Source: Mycolicibacterium duvalii (GTDB lineage: Bacteria > Actinomycetota > Actinomycetes > Mycobacteriales > Mycobacteriaceae). Taken from it: a stretch of 64,000 bases of DNA. The notes under the pieces are model-generated. The model was not told where the DNA came from. It saw nothing but the letters and a program-made list of their open reading frames with translations, and did no database searches. The translations under genes were made by a program, and so were the position numbers. Where the stretch lies: positions 1,798,001-1,862,000 of the forward strand of contig NZ_AP022563.1 of the NCBI RefSeq assembly GCF_010726645.1, read 5' to 3'. Below, piece by piece: positions 22,448-36,819 of the stretch (the stretch's first letter is position 1; every line of letters starts with the position of its first letter).

Positions 22448-23941
22448 ATGACAGGCCCTGACTTCGACACCGTCATCGTCGGCGCCGGTTTCTCCGGGAT
22501 CGGTACCGCGATTCAGCTCGACCGCTCGGGCATGACGGACTACCTCGTCGTCGAAGCCGGTGCCGACGTCGGCGGCACCTGGTACTGGAACACCTATCCC
22601 GGTATCGCCGTGGACATCCCGTCGTTCTCCTATCAGTTCTCCTTCGAGCAGAGCACCGCGTGGTCACGCACCTACGCGCCCGGCGGGGAGTTGGCCGCCT
22701 ACGCAGCGCACTGCGTCGACAAGTACCGACTGCGGCCCAAGATCCGCTTCGGCACCACCGTGGTCGGCGCCGATTACGAAGAGACGCAAGGTCTCTGGCG
22801 CATCGAGATGCAGACCGGTGCGGACCGCGACGTGGTGACCGCGCGATTCCTCGTCAACGCCAGCGGCGTGCTGACCGTCCCCAAGCTCCCCGACATCGCC
22901 GGCGTGGACTCGTTCGGCGGGACGACGGTGCACACCGCCCGTTGGGACCACGACCTCGACCTGCGCGGCAAGCGTGTTGCGATCATCGGCACCGGCGCCT
23001 CCGCGGTGCAGGTGATCCCCGAGATCGCGCCGCTGGTCGACAAGCTCACGGTGTTTCAGCGCACGCCGATCTGGTGTTTCCCGAAGTTCGACGTCCCGCT
23101 GTCGACGGCGGCGCGCACGCTGATGCGCCTGCCGCTGGGACGCACGGTCCAGCGCCTGATCAGCCAGGCCTACGTCGAGCTGACGTTCCCGCTGGCGGCG
23201 CAGTACTTCACCGTCAACCCGATGGCCAAACGGATGTCCGACGTCGGCCGGGCTTACCTGCGCAAGCAGGTGCACGATCCGGTGACCAGGGACAAGCTCA
23301 CACCGCGCTACGCCGTCGGGTGCAAGCGTCCCGGTTTCCACAACACCTATCTGTCGACATTCAACCGCGACAACGTCGAGTTGGTCACCGAGCCCATCGA
23401 CAAGATCACCGGCACCGGGGTGGCCACCGACGACGGCGCACTGCACGAGGTGGACGTGCTGATCCTGGCGACCGGGTTTAAGGTCATGGACGTCGACAAC
23501 GTGCCCACGTTTCCGGTCCGCGGCCGCGACGGACGCTCGCTGGCCCAGTTCTGGCGCGAGAACCGATTGCAGGCCTACGAGGGGGTGAGCGTTCCGGGCT
23601 TCCCGAACTTCTTCACCGTCTTCGGCCCGTACGGCTACGTCGGCTCGTCCTATTTCGCGCTCATCGAGGCTCAGACGGGTCACATCGTGCGCTGTCTGCG
23701 CGCCGCCCGGCAGCGCCGGGCCACCCGGGTGGAGGTGCGACCGGAAGCCAACGACCGCTACTTCGCCGAGATGATGCGCAAGCGGCACCGCCAGATCTTC
23801 TGGCAGGACAGCTGCCGGCTGGCCAACAGCTACTACTTCGACGAACACGGCGATGTGCCACTGCGCCCCGCCAGCACGCTCGAGGCGTACTGGCGGAGCC
23901 GCCGCTTCCCGATCGACGACTACGAGTTCGCCACGGGGTAG
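22448..23941 (+). CDS. flavin-containing Baeyer-Villiger-type monooxygenase
   Basis: A 497-residue FAD- and NADPH-dependent enzyme: FAD Rossmann motif GAGFSG at 12-17, GGTWYWNTYPGIAVD, the class B fingerprint FGGTTVHTARW (about 155-165) that marks Baeyer-Villiger monooxygenases, and the NADPH motif GTGASAVQ (about 182-189). Such enzymes insert oxygen next to a ketone; EthA is a mycobacterial relative. The ATG has a strong AAGGAGG ribosome site and lies 14 bases after the esterase stop, so the two form an operon. Its stop is 4 bases from the end of the converging metK. The natural substrate is not predictable. Confidence 0.9.
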   Translation: MTGPDFDTVIVGAGFSGIGTAIQLDRSGMTDYLVVEAGADVGGTWYWNTYPGIAVDIPSFSYQFSFEQSTAWSRTYAPGGELAAYAAHCVDKYRLRPKIRFGTTVVGADYEETQGLWRIEMQTGADRDVVTARFLVNASGVLTVPKLPDIAGVDSFGGTTVHTARWDHDLDLRGKRVAIIGTGASAVQVIPEIAPLVDKLTVFQRTPIWCFPKFDVPLSTAARTLMRLPLGRTVQRLISQAYVELTFPLAAQYFTVNPMAKRMSDVGRAYLRKQVHDPVTRDKLTPRYAVGCKRPGFHNTYLSTFNRDNVELVTEPIDKITGTGVATDDGALHEVDVLILATGFKVMDVDNVPTFPVRGRDGRSLAQFWRENRLQAYEGVSVPGFPNFFTVFGPYGYVGSSYFALIEAQTGHIVRCLRAARQRRATRVEVRPEANDRYFAEMMRKRHRQIFWQDSCRLANSYYFDEHGDVPLRPASTLEAYWRSRRFPIDDYEFATG

Positions 23942-23945
23942 GTCG

Positions 23946-25154
23946 TCAGACGGCGCTCTTGAGGTCGTCGACCTTGTTCAGCTGCTCCCACGGCAACTCG
24001 ATGTCGGTCCGGCCGAAGTGGCCGTAGGCCGCCGTGGGTGCGTAGATCGGACGCAGCAGGTCGAGGTCGCGGATGATCGCCCCGGGCCGCAGATCGAACA
24101 CCTCGCCGATGGCCTTCTCGATCTTGACCGGGTCGACGGTCTCCGACCCGAACGTCTCGACGAACAGGCCGACCGGCGCAGCCTTGCCGATCGCGTACGC
24201 GACCTGCACCTCGACGCGTTCGGCCAGGCCGGCGGCGACGACGTTCTTGGCCACCCAGCGCATCGCGTAGGCGGCAGAGCGGTCGACCTTGGACGGATCC
24301 TTGCCCGAGAAGGCGCCGCCACCGTGTCGGGCCCAGCCGCCATAGGTGTCGACGATGATCTTCCGCCCGGTCAGTCCGGCGTCACCCATCGGTCCGCCCA
24401 GGACGAACTTGCCGGTCGGGTTGACCAGGATTCGCGGCGCGGACGTGTCCATGGTCTCGTGGCCGAGTTCGGCCAGCACGGTGTCGATGACGTGCTGGGT
24501 GATGTCCGGGGTGAGCTGGCCGTCGAGGTCGACGCCGTCGGCGTGCTGCGTGGACAGCACCACGGTGTCCAGCCGGACCGGCTTGTTTCCGTCGTACTGC
24601 ACCGTGACCTGAGTCTTGCCATCCGGCCGCAGGTAGTCCAGCGTGCCGTTCTTGCGAACCTCGGTCAGCTTGCGTGACAAGCGGTGGGCCAGCGCGATCG
24701 GCAGCGGCATCAGTTCCGGGGTGTCGGCGATCGCGTAACCGAACATCAGGCCCTGGTCGCCGGCGCCCTGGGAGTCCAGCGGATCGGCGGCTCCCCCGAC
24801 GCGGGTCTCGTGCGCGGTGTCGACACCCTGGGCGATGTCCGGCGACTGGGCGCCGATACCGATGTTGACCCCACAGGTCAGGCCGTCGAAGCCCTTGTCG
24901 GAATGGTCGTAGCCGATGTCGAGGATGCGCTCGCGCACGGTGTTGGTGATGTCGGCGAATGCCGACTTCGCGGACGTGGTCACCTCGCCGACCACGTGCA
25001 CCTGCCCCGTCGTCACCAGCGTCTCCACCGCCACGCGGGACTTCGGATCGTCGGCAAGCAACGCGTCGAGTACCGAGTCGCTGATGGCGTCACAGATCTT
25101 GTCGGGATGCCCCTCGGTCACCGACTCACTGGTAAACAACCGAGCTTCACTCAC
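23946..25154 (-). CDS. metK: S-adenosylmethionine synthetase
   Basis: Makes S-adenosylmethionine from methionine and ATP. The 402 residues carry [20 protein letters not shown] (methionine/ATP site), [19 protein letters not shown] and [20 protein letters not shown] longer frame begins with GTG at 25169, but the AAAGGG ribosome site lies inside those first codons and family homology starts at SEARLFTS, so the GTG at 25154 is preferred. It converges with the monooxygenase gene with a 4-base gap. Confidence 0.97.
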   Translation of the reverse strand: MSEARLFTSESVTEGHPDKICDAISDSVLDALLADDPKSRVAVETLVTTGQVHVVGEVTTSAKSAFADITNTVRERILDIGYDHSDKGFDGLTCGVNIGIGAQSPDIAQGVDTAHETRVGGAADPLDSQGAGDQGLMFGYAIADTPELMPLPIALAHRLSRKLTEVRKNGTLDYLRPDGKTQVTVQYDGNKPVRLDTVVLSTQHADGVDLDGQLTPDITQHVIDTVLAELGHETMDTSAPRILVNPTGKFVLGGPMGDAGLTGRKIIVDTYGGWARHGGGAFSGKDPSKVDRSAAYAMRWVAKNVVAAGLAERVEVQVAYAIGKAAPVGLFVETFGSETVDPVKIEKAIGEVFDLRPGAIIRDLDLLRPIYAPTAAYGHFGRTDIELPWEQLNKVDDLKSAV

Positions 25155-25197
25155 GTCGAACCCTTTCACTCAGCACAACTGAGGTAGTTAGTCAGTC

Positions 25198-25205
25198 AAC
25201 ATATA
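25198..25205 (-). promoter_or_regulatory. candidate metK promoter -10
   Basis: The AT-rich run TATATGTT on the minus strand, about 44 bases before the preferred metK start, stands out in very GC-rich DNA. A short hairpin (GCGGT, 5-base loop, ACCGC) lies just upstream. I see no recognisable SAM riboswitch in the 109-base gap. Confidence 0.35.
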
Positions 25206-25263
25206 CAAGCGGTGATCTACCGCCACGGGCGCCCCTTGCACCCAAGCAAGTCCCCGCTCGGAC

Positions 25264-26511
25264 CTAACCTCCGCCGGTGCGCAGGAAGGCCGCGATTGCG
25301 TCCACAATACGGCTGGCCATCACAGTCTTCGAACCGTGCTCCAGGGCCGCCTCATTTCCGTCGGCCGACAGCAGCCAGCCGTCGTTGTGATCGACCTCGA
25401 AGGCGCGGTTCTCTCCCACCGCGTTGACCACGAGCAGATCGCAGCCCTTGCGCGCGAGCTTGGCACGGGCGTGGAAGAGCACATCGCCGTTTGCGTCGCC
25501 GGTCTCGGCGGCGAACCCGACGATCGCTCTCATGTTGGGCAACTGACCGTCGGCGCGGGCGCGGACGGCACCGGCCAGGACGTCCTCGTTGCGGACCAGC
25601 TCGATGGTCGGCTCGCCCTCGCCCGCCGGACCCTTCTTGATCTTGTTGACGGCCGGGTGCGCGGGCCGGAAGTCGGCGACCGCGGCCGCCATCACCAGAA
25701 CGTTGGCCGCCGGCGCATGCTTGGACACGGTGTCGGCCAACTGGGCCGCGGAGCCGATGTGAATGACCTCGACACCGGCCGGGTCGACCAGACCGGCCGT
25801 GTTGCCGGCGATCAGGGTCACCTCGGCACCGCGCTGGGCCATCACCCGGGCCATCGCGTACCCCTGCTTACCGGAGCTGCGATTGCCGATGAACCGGACC
25901 GGGTCGATGGGTTCGCGGGTGCCACCGGCGGTCACCAGCGCCTTGACACCGGCCAGGTCGTAGGGCAAAGCGTCGCCCCGGGCCAACAACAGCTGGGCCA
26001 GCGTGCTGATCTCCTCGGCTTCGGGCAACCGCCCGGGGCCGCTGTCAGATCCCGTCAGCCGCCCCGAGGCGGGTTCCATCACCACCGCGCCGCGGCGGCG
26101 CAGCGTGGCCACGTTCTCGCTGGTGGCCGGGTGTTGCCACATCTCGGTGTGCATCGCCGGCGCATAGAGGACCGGGCACCGGACCGTCAGCAGGGTCGCG
26201 GTGAGCAGGTCATCGGCGCGGCCGCCGGCGGCCCGCGCCAGCAGATCGGCGGTGGCCGGCGCCACGACGACCAGGTCGGCGCCCTGGCCGATGCGCACGT
26301 GGGGTACTTCGTGGACGTCCTCGAACACACCGGTGTGGACCGGGTTACCGGACAGCGCCTCGAAGGTCGCGGCACCGACGAACCGCAACGCCGATTCGGT
26401 GGGAACCACCCGAACGGAATGACCGGCCTCGGTGAGCTGGCGGACCACGGTGGCCGCCTTGTAGGCGGCGATGCCGCCCGCGACGCCGACGATGATCCGT
26501 TTGCGGTCCAC
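25264..26511 (-). CDS. coaBC: phosphopantothenoylcysteine synthetase/decarboxylase
   Basis: Bifunctional coenzyme A enzyme. The N-terminal flavoprotein decarboxylase (CoaC) shows RIIVGVAGGIAAYKAATVV, the active-site PAMHTEMWQHPAT region and ATADLLARAAGG; the C-terminal synthetase (CoaB, from about 190) shows VTAGGTREPIDPVRFIGN, SSGKQGYAMA and MAAAVADFRP. At 415 residues it is of normal length. I start at the GTG at 26511, 13 bases after rpoZ; the longer frame overlaps rpoZ without family similarity. Confidence 0.96.
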   Translation of the reverse strand: MDRKRIIVGVAGGIAAYKAATVVRQLTEAGHSVRVVPTESALRFVGAATFEALSGNPVHTGVFEDVHEVPHVRIGQGADLVVVAPATADLLARAAGGRADDLLTATLLTVRCPVLYAPAMHTEMWQHPATSENVATLRRRGAVVMEPASGRLTGSDSGPGRLPEAEEISTLAQLLLARGDALPYDLAGVKALVTAGGTREPIDPVRFIGNRSSGKQGYAMARVMAQRGAEVTLIAGNTAGLVDPAGVEVIHIGSAAQLADTVSKHAPAANVLVMAAAVADFRPAHPAVNKIKKGPAGEGEPTIELVRNEDVLAGAVRARADGQLPNMRAIVGFAAETGDANGDVLFHARAKLARKGCDLLVVNAVGENRAFEVDHNDGWLLSADGNEAALEHGSKTVMASRIVDAIAAFLRTGGG

Positions 26512-26524
26512 TGCAGGGGCCCGG

Positions 26525-26893
<369 letters not shown>

Positions 26894-27511
26894 TCACTGA
26901 TGTTCGCGCCGCACCTGCGTGTGGGCCACCAGCAAGGATACCAATTCAGCGCACGCGGATTCCAATTGACTGTTGACGACGACCTCGTCGAAGTCGTCCT
27001 GCGCGGCCAGTTCGTCACGCGCCGTCTGCAGCCGCCGGGCCATCACCTCCGGCGTCTCGGTGCCTCGCCCCACCAGCCGGGCCTCCAGCACCTCCCAGCT
27101 GGGAGGCGCCAGAAACACCGTGGTGGCCTCCGGCAAGGCCCGCTTGACCGCGCGCGCACCGGCGAGGTCGACCTCGATCAGAACCGGGTGCCCGGCCGCG
27201 GTCGCGGCCGCCACGGGCCCGGCCGGCGTCCCCGAGCGGTGCAACCCGCCGTGGATGTCGGCCCACTCCAGCAGGGCGCCGTTGTCGATGAGCTGCTGAA
27301 ACTGTGCTGCCGTCACGAACGTGTAGTCCACGCCGTCGACTTCGCCCGGGCGCGGGGCCCGGGTGGTCACCGACACGCTGAAGTACAGGTCCGGGACCCG
27401 CTCGCGCAGGCAGCGCACGACGGTGGACTTGCCGACGGCAGACGGGCCGGACAACACCACTACCGGCGCCTTGGCGCACGCGGCGTCGTCCGGCCCCCCG
27501 CCTTCGCTCAC
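26894..27511 (-). CDS. gmk: guanylate kinase
   Basis: Phosphorylates GMP to GDP. In 205 residues it has the P-loop [10 protein letters not shown] (21-30), the GMP-binding [20 protein letters not shown] and [17 protein letters not shown], and [12 protein letters not shown]. It begins 7 bases after the mihF stop, so the two are co-transcribed. Confidence 0.97.
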   Translation of the reverse strand: MSEGGGPDDAACAKAPVVVLSGPSAVGKSTVVRCLRERVPDLYFSVSVTTRAPRPGEVDGVDYTFVTAAQFQQLIDNGALLEWADIHGGLHRSGTPAGPVAAATAAGHPVLIEVDLAGARAVKRALPEATTVFLAPPSWEVLEARLVGRGTETPEVMARRLQTARDELAAQDDFDEVVVNSQLESACAELVSLLVAHTQVRREHQ

Positions 27512-27518
27512 CGACTCG

Positions 27519-27833
27519 CTACTGGTCGAACTTTTCCAGCAGAGCCTTGCGCTGACGGTCGCCCAGCCCGCGCAGACGGCGAGTCGGAGCGATCTCGAGT
27601 TCGGTCATGATCTCCTGCGCCTTGACCTTGCCCACCTTGGGCAGGGCCTCGAGGAGCGCGGAAACCTTCATCTTGCCCAAGACCTCGTCGGTCTCGGCGT
27701 CTTTGAGCACCTGCTTGAGGTTGGTGCCGCCGCGCTTGAGCCGGTCCTTCAACTCGGCTCGCGCTCGACGTGCGGCAGCAGCCTTCTCCAACGCTGCCGC
27801 GCGCTGCTCGTCGGTCAACTGGGGAAGGGCCAC
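27519..27833 (-). CDS. mihF: mycobacterial integration host factor
   Basis: mIHF is an actinobacterial nucleoid-associated protein, essential in M. tuberculosis and required for mycobacteriophage L5 integration; it is unrelated to E. coli IHF. This 104-residue form ([20 protein letters not shown], then a basic [15 protein letters not shown] helix and a helix-hairpin-helix-like [34 protein letters not shown]) matches the functional short version. The GTG start is backed by a GGAGGAA ribosome site 5 bases upstream. It leads gmk. Confidence 0.95.
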   Translation of the reverse strand: MALPQLTDEQRAAALEKAAAARRARAELKDRLKRGGTNLKQVLKDAETDEVLGKMKVSALLEALPKVGKVKAQEIMTELEIAPTRRLRGLGDRQRKALLEKFDQ

Positions 27834-28211
27834 GGGGTTCCTCCGTCTCTCACCATCATCTTGTTTTGTCTCGGCCGGTCGTGCGGTTCTTCAGAACCAG
27901 CCAGCGTGGACGACCGTACCCACGCATGCTGACGAAAGCTAACCCCACCCCCGTGTTTCGGGGTCAAAAGCCCAGCGTGTAGGGCGCGTCACGGCTCATT
28001 CGCACCGCCGCGGGGCGGCGCGAGGTGTACCGGCCCGTTGTCACCGGATGAGGCAAACGACCTGCTTACGGCCGGTATCGGCGCCCTGACCGGGCAGCCG
28101 GGGGCAGGCGGCCGCTCGTCACACCGCCGCGGGTCATGCCCGACCACCGGATTTTGTGAGAATTTCGCTGGTCATCGCGTGTCGGGCGTGTCGCGGGCGC
28201 CGCGGGGGCGT
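27834..28211. other. 378-base non-coding stretch between pyrF and mihF
   Basis: No reading frame with good translation signals is visible. On the minus strand a possible mihF promoter is TTGACC (27962-27967) and TTAGCT (27937-27942) with a rather long 19-base spacer; a 5-bp hairpin (CCCCG/CGGGG, 27949-27963) overlaps it. The part from 28000 to 28211 is GC-rich without obvious sites. In M. tuberculosis a PE/PPE pair occupies this position; here it is absent. Confidence 0.5.
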
Positions 28212-29033
28212 TCAGGCGGACCGGTTCAAATACCCGACGGCTTCACGCATCCGATCGGCAGCCGCCCGCAGCGCCGCGACATCCGGACCGCTGCGCAGCA
28301 CCTCCCGGGAGACCGCGGGCAGCAGCTGCCCCGCGCGGGCACCTCCAAGGCCTGCCAGCGCCTCCGGGCGGCCGCCCTGGGCTCCCACCCCGGGCACCAG
28401 GACCGGGCCGTTCAAGGCGCTCACATCGGGCGGAGCGGCCAGCGTGGCACCGACGACGACACCGACCGAGCCCGGACCGCGTGCAGAGTTCTCGGCGCCG
28501 GCCGCGTCGACGATCGACTGCGCGACGGTGCGTCCGCCGGCCAGTGCCCCCTGGACCGAGGCGCCCTCCGGGTTCGACGTCGCGGCCAACACGAAAACTC
28601 CGCGGTCGTGGCGCCGGGCCGTGTCGAGCAGCGGCCGCAGCGATCCGAAACCCAGATACGGCGACGCCGTGACCGCGTCGGCGGCCAGCGGCGAGTCGCC
28701 GGCCCACGCGGCCGCGTAGGCGGCCATGGTCGACCCGATGTCGCCGCGTTTCGCGTCGGCAAGCACGAGCACGCCCTTATCGCGCAGACCGGCAATGGTG
28801 CGCTCGAGCACCGCGTAGCCCGCCGAGCCGTAGGACTCGAAGAACGCCACCTGGGGCTTGACGACGGCGAACTCCGCGAACGCGCTCACGCAGATGTCGC
28901 TGAAGCGGGCCAGGCCGTCAGCGTCGACGCCGAGGCCCCAGGCCCTGAGCAGCTCCGGATGCGGATCGATGCCCAGGCACAGCGGGCCGCGCTGCGCCAT
29001 CGCCACCGACAGGCGCGCACCGAAGCCGCGCAC
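28212..29033 (-). CDS. pyrF: orotidine 5'-phosphate decarboxylase (type 2)
   Basis: Final step of UMP synthesis. The 273-residue protein is the longer type 2 form: [12 protein letters not shown] near the N-terminus, [15 protein letters not shown], the catalytic [16 protein letters not shown], and [16 protein letters not shown]. It is the last gene of the pyrimidine operon and starts 3 bases after the carB stop. Confidence 0.96.
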   Translation of the reverse strand: MRGFGARLSVAMAQRGPLCLGIDPHPELLRAWGLGVDADGLARFSDICVSAFAEFAVVKPQVAFFESYGSAGYAVLERTIAGLRDKGVLVLADAKRGDIGSTMAAYAAAWAGDSPLAADAVTASPYLGFGSLRPLLDTARRHDRGVFVLAATSNPEGASVQGALAGGRTVAQSIVDAAGAENSARGPGSVGVVVGATLAAPPDVSALNGPVLVPGVGAQGGRPEALAGLGGARAGQLLPAVSREVLRSGPDVAALRAAADRMREAVGYLNRSA

Positions 29034-29036
29034 CGG

Positions 29037-32378
<3,342 letters not shown>

Positions 32379-32383
32379 CGTTG

Positions 32384-33508
32384 CTACTCCCCTGCCATGA
32401 GGTCGATGAACTGGTCGAACAGGTAACCGGCGTCGCGGGGACCGGCCGCGGCCTCGGGGTGGTACTGCACCGAGAACGCGCGACCGTCGACCAGTCGAAC
32501 ACCTTCTACGACACCGTCGTTGGCGCAGGTGTGGCTGACCTCGGCCCGACCGAAATCGGTGCCGAACTGCTCGCCTGCTTCGCCTTCGAGCGCGAACCCG
32601 TGGTTCTGCGAGGTGATGGCCACCCGCCCGGTGGCGTGGTCGATGACCGGGATGTTGATGCCGCGGTGACCGAACACCATCTTGTAGGTGGACCGGCCCA
32701 GCGCGCGGCCCAGGATCTGGTTGCCGAAGCAGATGCCGAACAGCGGGATCCGGGCGCCGAGGACCTCGCGGGTGACCGTGACCACGTGATCGGCGGTCGC
32801 CGGGTCGCCGGGACCGTTGGACAGGAACACCCCGTCCGGGCGCAGCTCGAGGATCTCGTCGAACGTCGCCGACGACGGCAACACCACGGTCCGGATCCCG
32901 CGCGCAGCGAAGTTGCGCGGCGTGTTGGTCTTGATGCCCAAATCCAGCGCGACCACCGTGAAACGCTGGGGGCCTTCGGGTTCCACGATGTATTCACGAT
33001 CGGTGGTGACTTCCCCGGCCAGGTCCGCACCGAGCATGGATTCCTGGCCCTGCACCCGGGCCACCAGGTCGTCGAGCGGCGCGGTGGCGGCCGCGCCGCT
33101 GAACACCCCGGCCTTCATGGATCCGCGGGTGCGCAGGTGCCGCACCACCGCGCGGGTGTCGATTCCGGCGATGCCGACAACACCCTGGCGCTGCAGTTCG
33201 TCGTCGAGGCTGCCGGTGGCGCGCCAGTTCGACGCCCGTGGCGACGGATCCCGCACGGCGTAGCCGGCCACCCAGATCTTGTCGCCGCGGCTCTCGCTGT
33301 CCTCGTCGTTCCAGCCGGTGTTGCCGATCTGCGGCGCCGTGGCGATCACGATCTGGCGGTGATAACTCGGATCGGTCAGCGTCTCCTGGTAACCGGACAT
33401 GCCGGTGGAGAACACCGCCTCGCCGAGTGTCTCGCCGACCGCCCCGAACGGCGCGCCGGTGAACACCCGGCCGTCTTCGAGGACGAGTACGGCCTTGTCC
33501 ATGGTCAT
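32384..33508 (-). CDS. carA: carbamoyl-phosphate synthase small subunit
   Basis: Glutamine amidotransferase subunit feeding ammonia to CarB. The 374 residues show the N-terminal small-subunit domain ([32 protein letters not shown]) and a class I GATase with nucleophile Cys in [18 protein letters not shown] and His/Glu in [13 protein letters not shown]. The ATG at 33508 overlaps the stop of the upstream membrane protein (ATGA) and has an AGAGGAGG ribosome site 5 bases upstream, which decides the start over the nearby ATG at 33502. Confidence 0.97.
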   Translation of the reverse strand: MTMDKAVLVLEDGRVFTGAPFGAVGETLGEAVFSTGMSGYQETLTDPSYHRQIVIATAPQIGNTGWNDEDSESRGDKIWVAGYAVRDPSPRASNWRATGSLDDELQRQGVVGIAGIDTRAVVRHLRTRGSMKAGVFSGAAATAPLDDLVARVQGQESMLGADLAGEVTTDREYIVEPEGPQRFTVVALDLGIKTNTPRNFAARGIRTVVLPSSATFDEILELRPDGVFLSNGPGDPATADHVVTVTREVLGARIPLFGICFGNQILGRALGRSTYKMVFGHRGINIPVIDHATGRVAITSQNHGFALEGEAGEQFGTDFGRAEVSHTCANDGVVEGVRLVDGRAFSVQYHPEAAAGPRDAGYLFDQFIDLMAGE

Positions 33509-34008
33509 GCGACCTCCTCTGGCAGCCATTTGGCGTAGTCGCCGCGGTCGTCGGCGCGGAATCCGGTGTCGATCTCGGTGCCCGACGGCAGCCGCCAGCG
33601 GATGGCCAGGATGCCGTCGTGGGTGAGCGCCTTGCCCACCAGGTTCTTCTCGGCGCGGATCGCGACGATGACGTCGTCGGGAATCCAGATCGGCCCGGCG
33701 CCGGTGCGCTGCAACATGATTCCTTCCGGATAGCGGGTCAGCACCGCCTTGGCGCGGAAGCCGAGATCGCCGACGACGATGCGGTCGTTCCAGTGCGGCG
33801 CCAGGGTGCTGCCGACGTAGAGTCCCTTGATCGGCGCCACCAGCGCGGGGCCGACGGTGTCGGGTAGCGAGGGCAGCGTGCCCAGGATCTGCGCCTGCCG
33901 CTCCGCACGGCGGCGCCAGCCACGGATCATCGCCTGGATCACCACCGCGATGATCACGGCCACCACCGCAGCCATGATCAGCGTCGCGACCAGGGTCGGG
34001 GTGTTCAT
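33505..34008 (-). CDS. PH-like membrane protein in the pyr operon (Rv1382-like)
   Basis: A 167-residue protein with one N-terminal membrane helix ([23 protein letters not shown]), a basic [10 protein letters not shown] stop-transfer, and a compact soluble domain ([44 protein letters not shown]) that resembles PH-like folds. It overlaps pyrC upstream and carA downstream by 4 bases each, so it is made together with the pyrimidine enzymes in mycobacteria. No function is established; a scaffold or regulatory role is only inference. Confidence 0.85.
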   Translation of the reverse strand: MNTPTLVATLIMAAVVAVIIAVVIQAMIRGWRRRAERQAQILGTLPSLPDTVGPALVAPIKGLYVGSTLAPHWNDRIVVGDLGFRAKAVLTRYPEGIMLQRTGAGPIWIPDDVIVAIRAEKNLVGKALTHDGILAIRWRLPSGTEIDTGFRADDRGDYAKWLPEEVA

Positions 34009-35294
34009 GCGATCTTCCCGTCGCGGGCGGTGACCCGGCCGCGCAGCATCGTCGCCGTCACCACGGCCGGCAACTCCATGTCCTCATAGGGAGTGTTGTC
34101 CGACCGGCTGGCCAGCGCCGGCCCCTCGACCGTCCAGCGTGCCGTCGGGTCGACCAGAGTGAGGTTGGCCGGCTCGCCGACCTCCAGCGGCCGGCCCTGG
34201 TCGGGCAGTCCGACGATGCGGGCGGGGTTCTCGCTCATCACCCGCGCGACATCGCGCCACGTCAGCAGACCGGGATCGACCATGGTCTGGGCTACCACCG
34301 ACAGCGCGGTCTGCAATCCGAGCATGCCGGGCCGGGCGTTGGCGAATTCGCAGCACTTCTCGTGGGCGGCGTGCGGCGCGTGATCGGTCGCGACACAGTC
34401 GATGACGCCGTCGGCGAGCGCTTGCCGCAGCGCCATGGCGTCGCCGGCTTCCCGCAGCGGCGGGTTGACGCGATTGCGGCCGTCGTAAGTGGTCAGCCGG
34501 GTGTCGTCGAGCAGCAGGTGGTGCGGGGTCACTTCCGCGGTGATCGCGATCCCCTGCTCCTTGGCCCATCTGAGCAGCTCCACGGTGCCTGCAGTGGAAG
34601 CGTGGCAGATGTGCACGCGGGCACCGGCATCGCGGGCCAGCAGCGCATCCCGGGCCACGATCGACTCCTCGGCGGCTCGGGGCCAGCCGGCCAGGCCCAG
34701 CCGTGCGGCGTTGGGCCCCTCATGCGCCACGGCGCCGACGGTGAGCCGTGGTTCCTCGGCGTGCTGGGCGATCAGCACGCCGAGTCCGGAGGCGTACTCC
34801 AGGGCGCGGCGCATCACCAGCGGGTCGTCGACACAGACGCCGTCGTCGGAGAACATCCGGACACCTGCCTGACCGGCGGCCATCAGCCCCATCTCGGTGA
34901 GTTGTTTACCGGCCAGACCGACCGTCACCGCGCCCACGGGATGCACGTCGACCAGACCGACCTGTTGGCCACGCCGCCACACATGGTCGGTGACCACCAC
35001 GCTGTCGGCCACCGGATCGGTGTTGGCCATCGCGAACACCGCGGTGTAGCCACCCAGAGCCGCTGCAGCCGAACCGGTTTCGATGTCCTCGGCGTACTCG
35101 CGGCCAGGCTCGCGCAGGTGGGTGTGCAGGTCGACGAATCCGGGCAGCAGCACCTGACCGTCACCGTCGATCACATCGGCGTCGGCCGGAACCGGTAGCC
35201 CGATCCCGATCTCGGCGATCTGACCGTCGGAAACCAGGACGTCGACCGGATCGCCGTCGCCGTAGCGGCGCACATTGGTGATGAGGACGGTCAT
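34005..35294 (-). CDS. pyrC: dihydroorotase
   Basis: Cyclises carbamoyl-aspartate to dihydroorotate. This 429-residue class I enzyme has the metal-binding [18 protein letters not shown], the MANTDPV loop, [21 protein letters not shown], and [15 protein letters not shown] with the catalytic Asp. The ATG at 35294 overlaps the pyrB stop (ATGA); longer readings into pyrB are out of register with the family. Confidence 0.97.
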   Translation of the reverse strand: MTVLITNVRRYGDGDPVDVLVSDGQIAEIGIGLPVPADADVIDGDGQVLLPGFVDLHTHLREPGREYAEDIETGSAAAALGGYTAVFAMANTDPVADSVVVTDHVWRRGQQVGLVDVHPVGAVTVGLAGKQLTEMGLMAAGQAGVRMFSDDGVCVDDPLVMRRALEYASGLGVLIAQHAEEPRLTVGAVAHEGPNAARLGLAGWPRAAEESIVARDALLARDAGARVHICHASTAGTVELLRWAKEQGIAITAEVTPHHLLLDDTRLTTYDGRNRVNPPLREAGDAMALRQALADGVIDCVATDHAPHAAHEKCCEFANARPGMLGLQTALSVVAQTMVDPGLLTWRDVARVMSENPARIVGLPDQGRPLEVGEPANLTLVDPTARWTVEGPALASRSDNTPYEDMELPAVVTATMLRGRVTARDGKIA

Positions 35295-36238
35295 GCGCTG
35301 ATCGCTCCTTCTTCGGACCCGACGAGCAGGTGAAACAGCACCGCCATCCGGACGTGCACGCCGTTGGAAACCTGCTGCAGCACAGCCGACTGCGGCGAGT
35401 CGGCCACGGAGTAGGCGATCTCCATGCCGCGCAGCATCGGTCCGGGATGCAGCACCACCGTGTGATCGGCGAGTTGCGCCTGCCGCCGCTCGGAGAGCCC
35501 GTACCGCACCGAGTACTCGCGCGCCGACGGGAAGAAGGCGCCGTTCATCCGCTCGGCCTGCACGCGCAGCATCAGCACCGCGTCGGCGAGCGGCAATTCG
35601 GCGTCGAGTTCGTGCGACACCGTTACCGGCCAGCCCGCGACGCCGACGGGCAGCAGCGTCGGCGGCGCCACCAGCACCACCTCGGCGCCCAAGGTGTGCA
35701 GTAACGCAACGTTGGAGCGCGCCACCCTGCTGTGCAGGACGTCGCCGACGATCACCACGCGCTTGCCGTCGATGCTGCCGAGCCGCTGGCGGATGGTCAG
35801 CGCATCGAGCAGCGCCTGGGTGGGGTGTTCGTGGGTGCCGTCGCCGGCGTTCACCACCGACGGACCCCCGTGCTCGTCGGCGGTCCACTCGGCCAGCTGC
35901 TGGGCCGCCCCCGACGCGGGATGGCGGATCACCAGTGCGTCCGCACCGGCGGCCCGCAGTGTGAGCGCGGTGTCGCGCAACGACTCGCCCTTGGCGACCG
36001 AGGATCCGGACGCGCTGACATTGATGACGTCGGCACTCATCCACTTCCCTGCGACCTCGAAGGACACCCGGGTGCGGGTCGAGTTCTCGTAGAACATGGT
36101 GATGATGGTGCGTCCGCGCAGGGTGGGCAGTTTCTTCACCTCGCGCCCGAGCAGGGCCTCGCGGAAATGGTCGGCGTTGTCGAGGATGGCGAGCGCGTCG
36201 TCGCGGCTCAGATCCGCGGCTGTCAACAGGTGCTTCAC
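35291..36238 (-). CDS. pyrB: aspartate carbamoyltransferase catalytic subunit
   Basis: Transfers carbamoyl to aspartate, committing to pyrimidines. In 315 residues: carbamoyl-phosphate motif [68 protein letters not shown] and MLRVQAERM. There is no pyrI, which is normal for this group. GTG start at 36238 overlaps the pyrR stop (GTGA). Confidence 0.97.
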   Translation of the reverse strand: MKHLLTAADLSRDDALAILDNADHFREALLGREVKKLPTLRGRTIITMFYENSTRTRVSFEVAGKWMSADVINVSASGSSVAKGESLRDTALTLRAAGADALVIRHPASGAAQQLAEWTADEHGGPSVVNAGDGTHEHPTQALLDALTIRQRLGSIDGKRVVIVGDVLHSRVARSNVALLHTLGAEVVLVAPPTLLPVGVAGWPVTVSHELDAELPLADAVLMLRVQAERMNGAFFPSAREYSVRYGLSERRQAQLADHTVVLHPGPMLRGMEIAYSVADSPQSAVLQQVSNGVHVRMAVLFHLLVGSEEGAISA

Positions 36239-36816
36239 CTGGCTGGCCCTCCATAGGGTGCGATGGCGACGACGTCGACCCCGTCGTTCTCGACGAGACG
36301 GACCTTGACGTTCTCGGCGCGCGAGGTGGGCACGTTCTTTCCCACGTAGTCGGCCCGGATCGGGAGCTCACGGTGGCCGCGGTCGACGAGCACCGCGAGC
36401 TGTACCGCCTTGGGGCGGCCGAGGTCGCGCAGCGCGTCGAGGGCTGAGCGCACCGACCGGCCCGAATACAGGACGTCGTCGACGAGAATCACCAACGCAC
36501 CGTCGATGCCGCCCTCGGGGATGGAGGTGGCGCCCAGCGCGCGAGGCGGCTTGCTCATCAGATCGTCGCGGTACAGCGTGATGTCCAGAGCCCCGTGCGC
36601 CACGTCGACGCCGCTGAACTCTTCGATGTTGTGAGCCAGTCGGCCGGCCAGCGTCACGCCGCGGGTGGGGATACCGAGCAGGACGACGCGGGGCGCCTCC
36701 GGCGCGTCAAGCGCCGTCTTCTCGATGATCTGGTGGGCGATACGGGCGATCGTTCGGCTGACGTCCGCTGCGGACATCAGCTCCCGGTCGGAGCCGGGCT
36801 GGTCGGGTGCGCCCAC
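36235..36816 (-). CDS. pyrR: bifunctional pyr operon regulator / uracil phosphoribosyltransferase
   Basis: PyrR binds the pyr leader RNA in response to UMP and in mycobacteria acts by repressing translation. The 193 residues show a PRTase fold with [29 protein letters not shown] (PRPP loop) and [20 protein letters not shown] start at the GTG at 36816, 12 bases after AAGGAGG, which itself lies in the PyrR-binding loop. It heads pyrR-pyrB-pyrC-carA-carB-pyrF. Confidence 0.94.
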   Translation of the reverse strand: MGAPDQPGSDRELMSAADVSRTIARIAHQIIEKTALDAPEAPRVVLLGIPTRGVTLAGRLAHNIEEFSGVDVAHGALDITLYRDDLMSKPPRALGATSIPEGGIDGALVILVDDVLYSGRSVRSALDALRDLGRPKAVQLAVLVDRGHRELPIRADYVGKNVPTSRAENVKVRLVENDGVDVVAIAPYGGPAR

Positions 36817-36819
36817 GAG

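Noticed and set aside
25155..25263. SAM riboswitch upstream of metK
   Set aside because: The 109-base gap has only a 5-bp hairpin and an AT-rich promoter-like run; no multi-helix SAM-binding core could be recognised.
27949..27963. Hairpin CCCCG/CGGGG as a terminator
   Set aside because: Only 5 bp, and it overlaps a possible mihF promoter; no gene ends nearby in the right direction.
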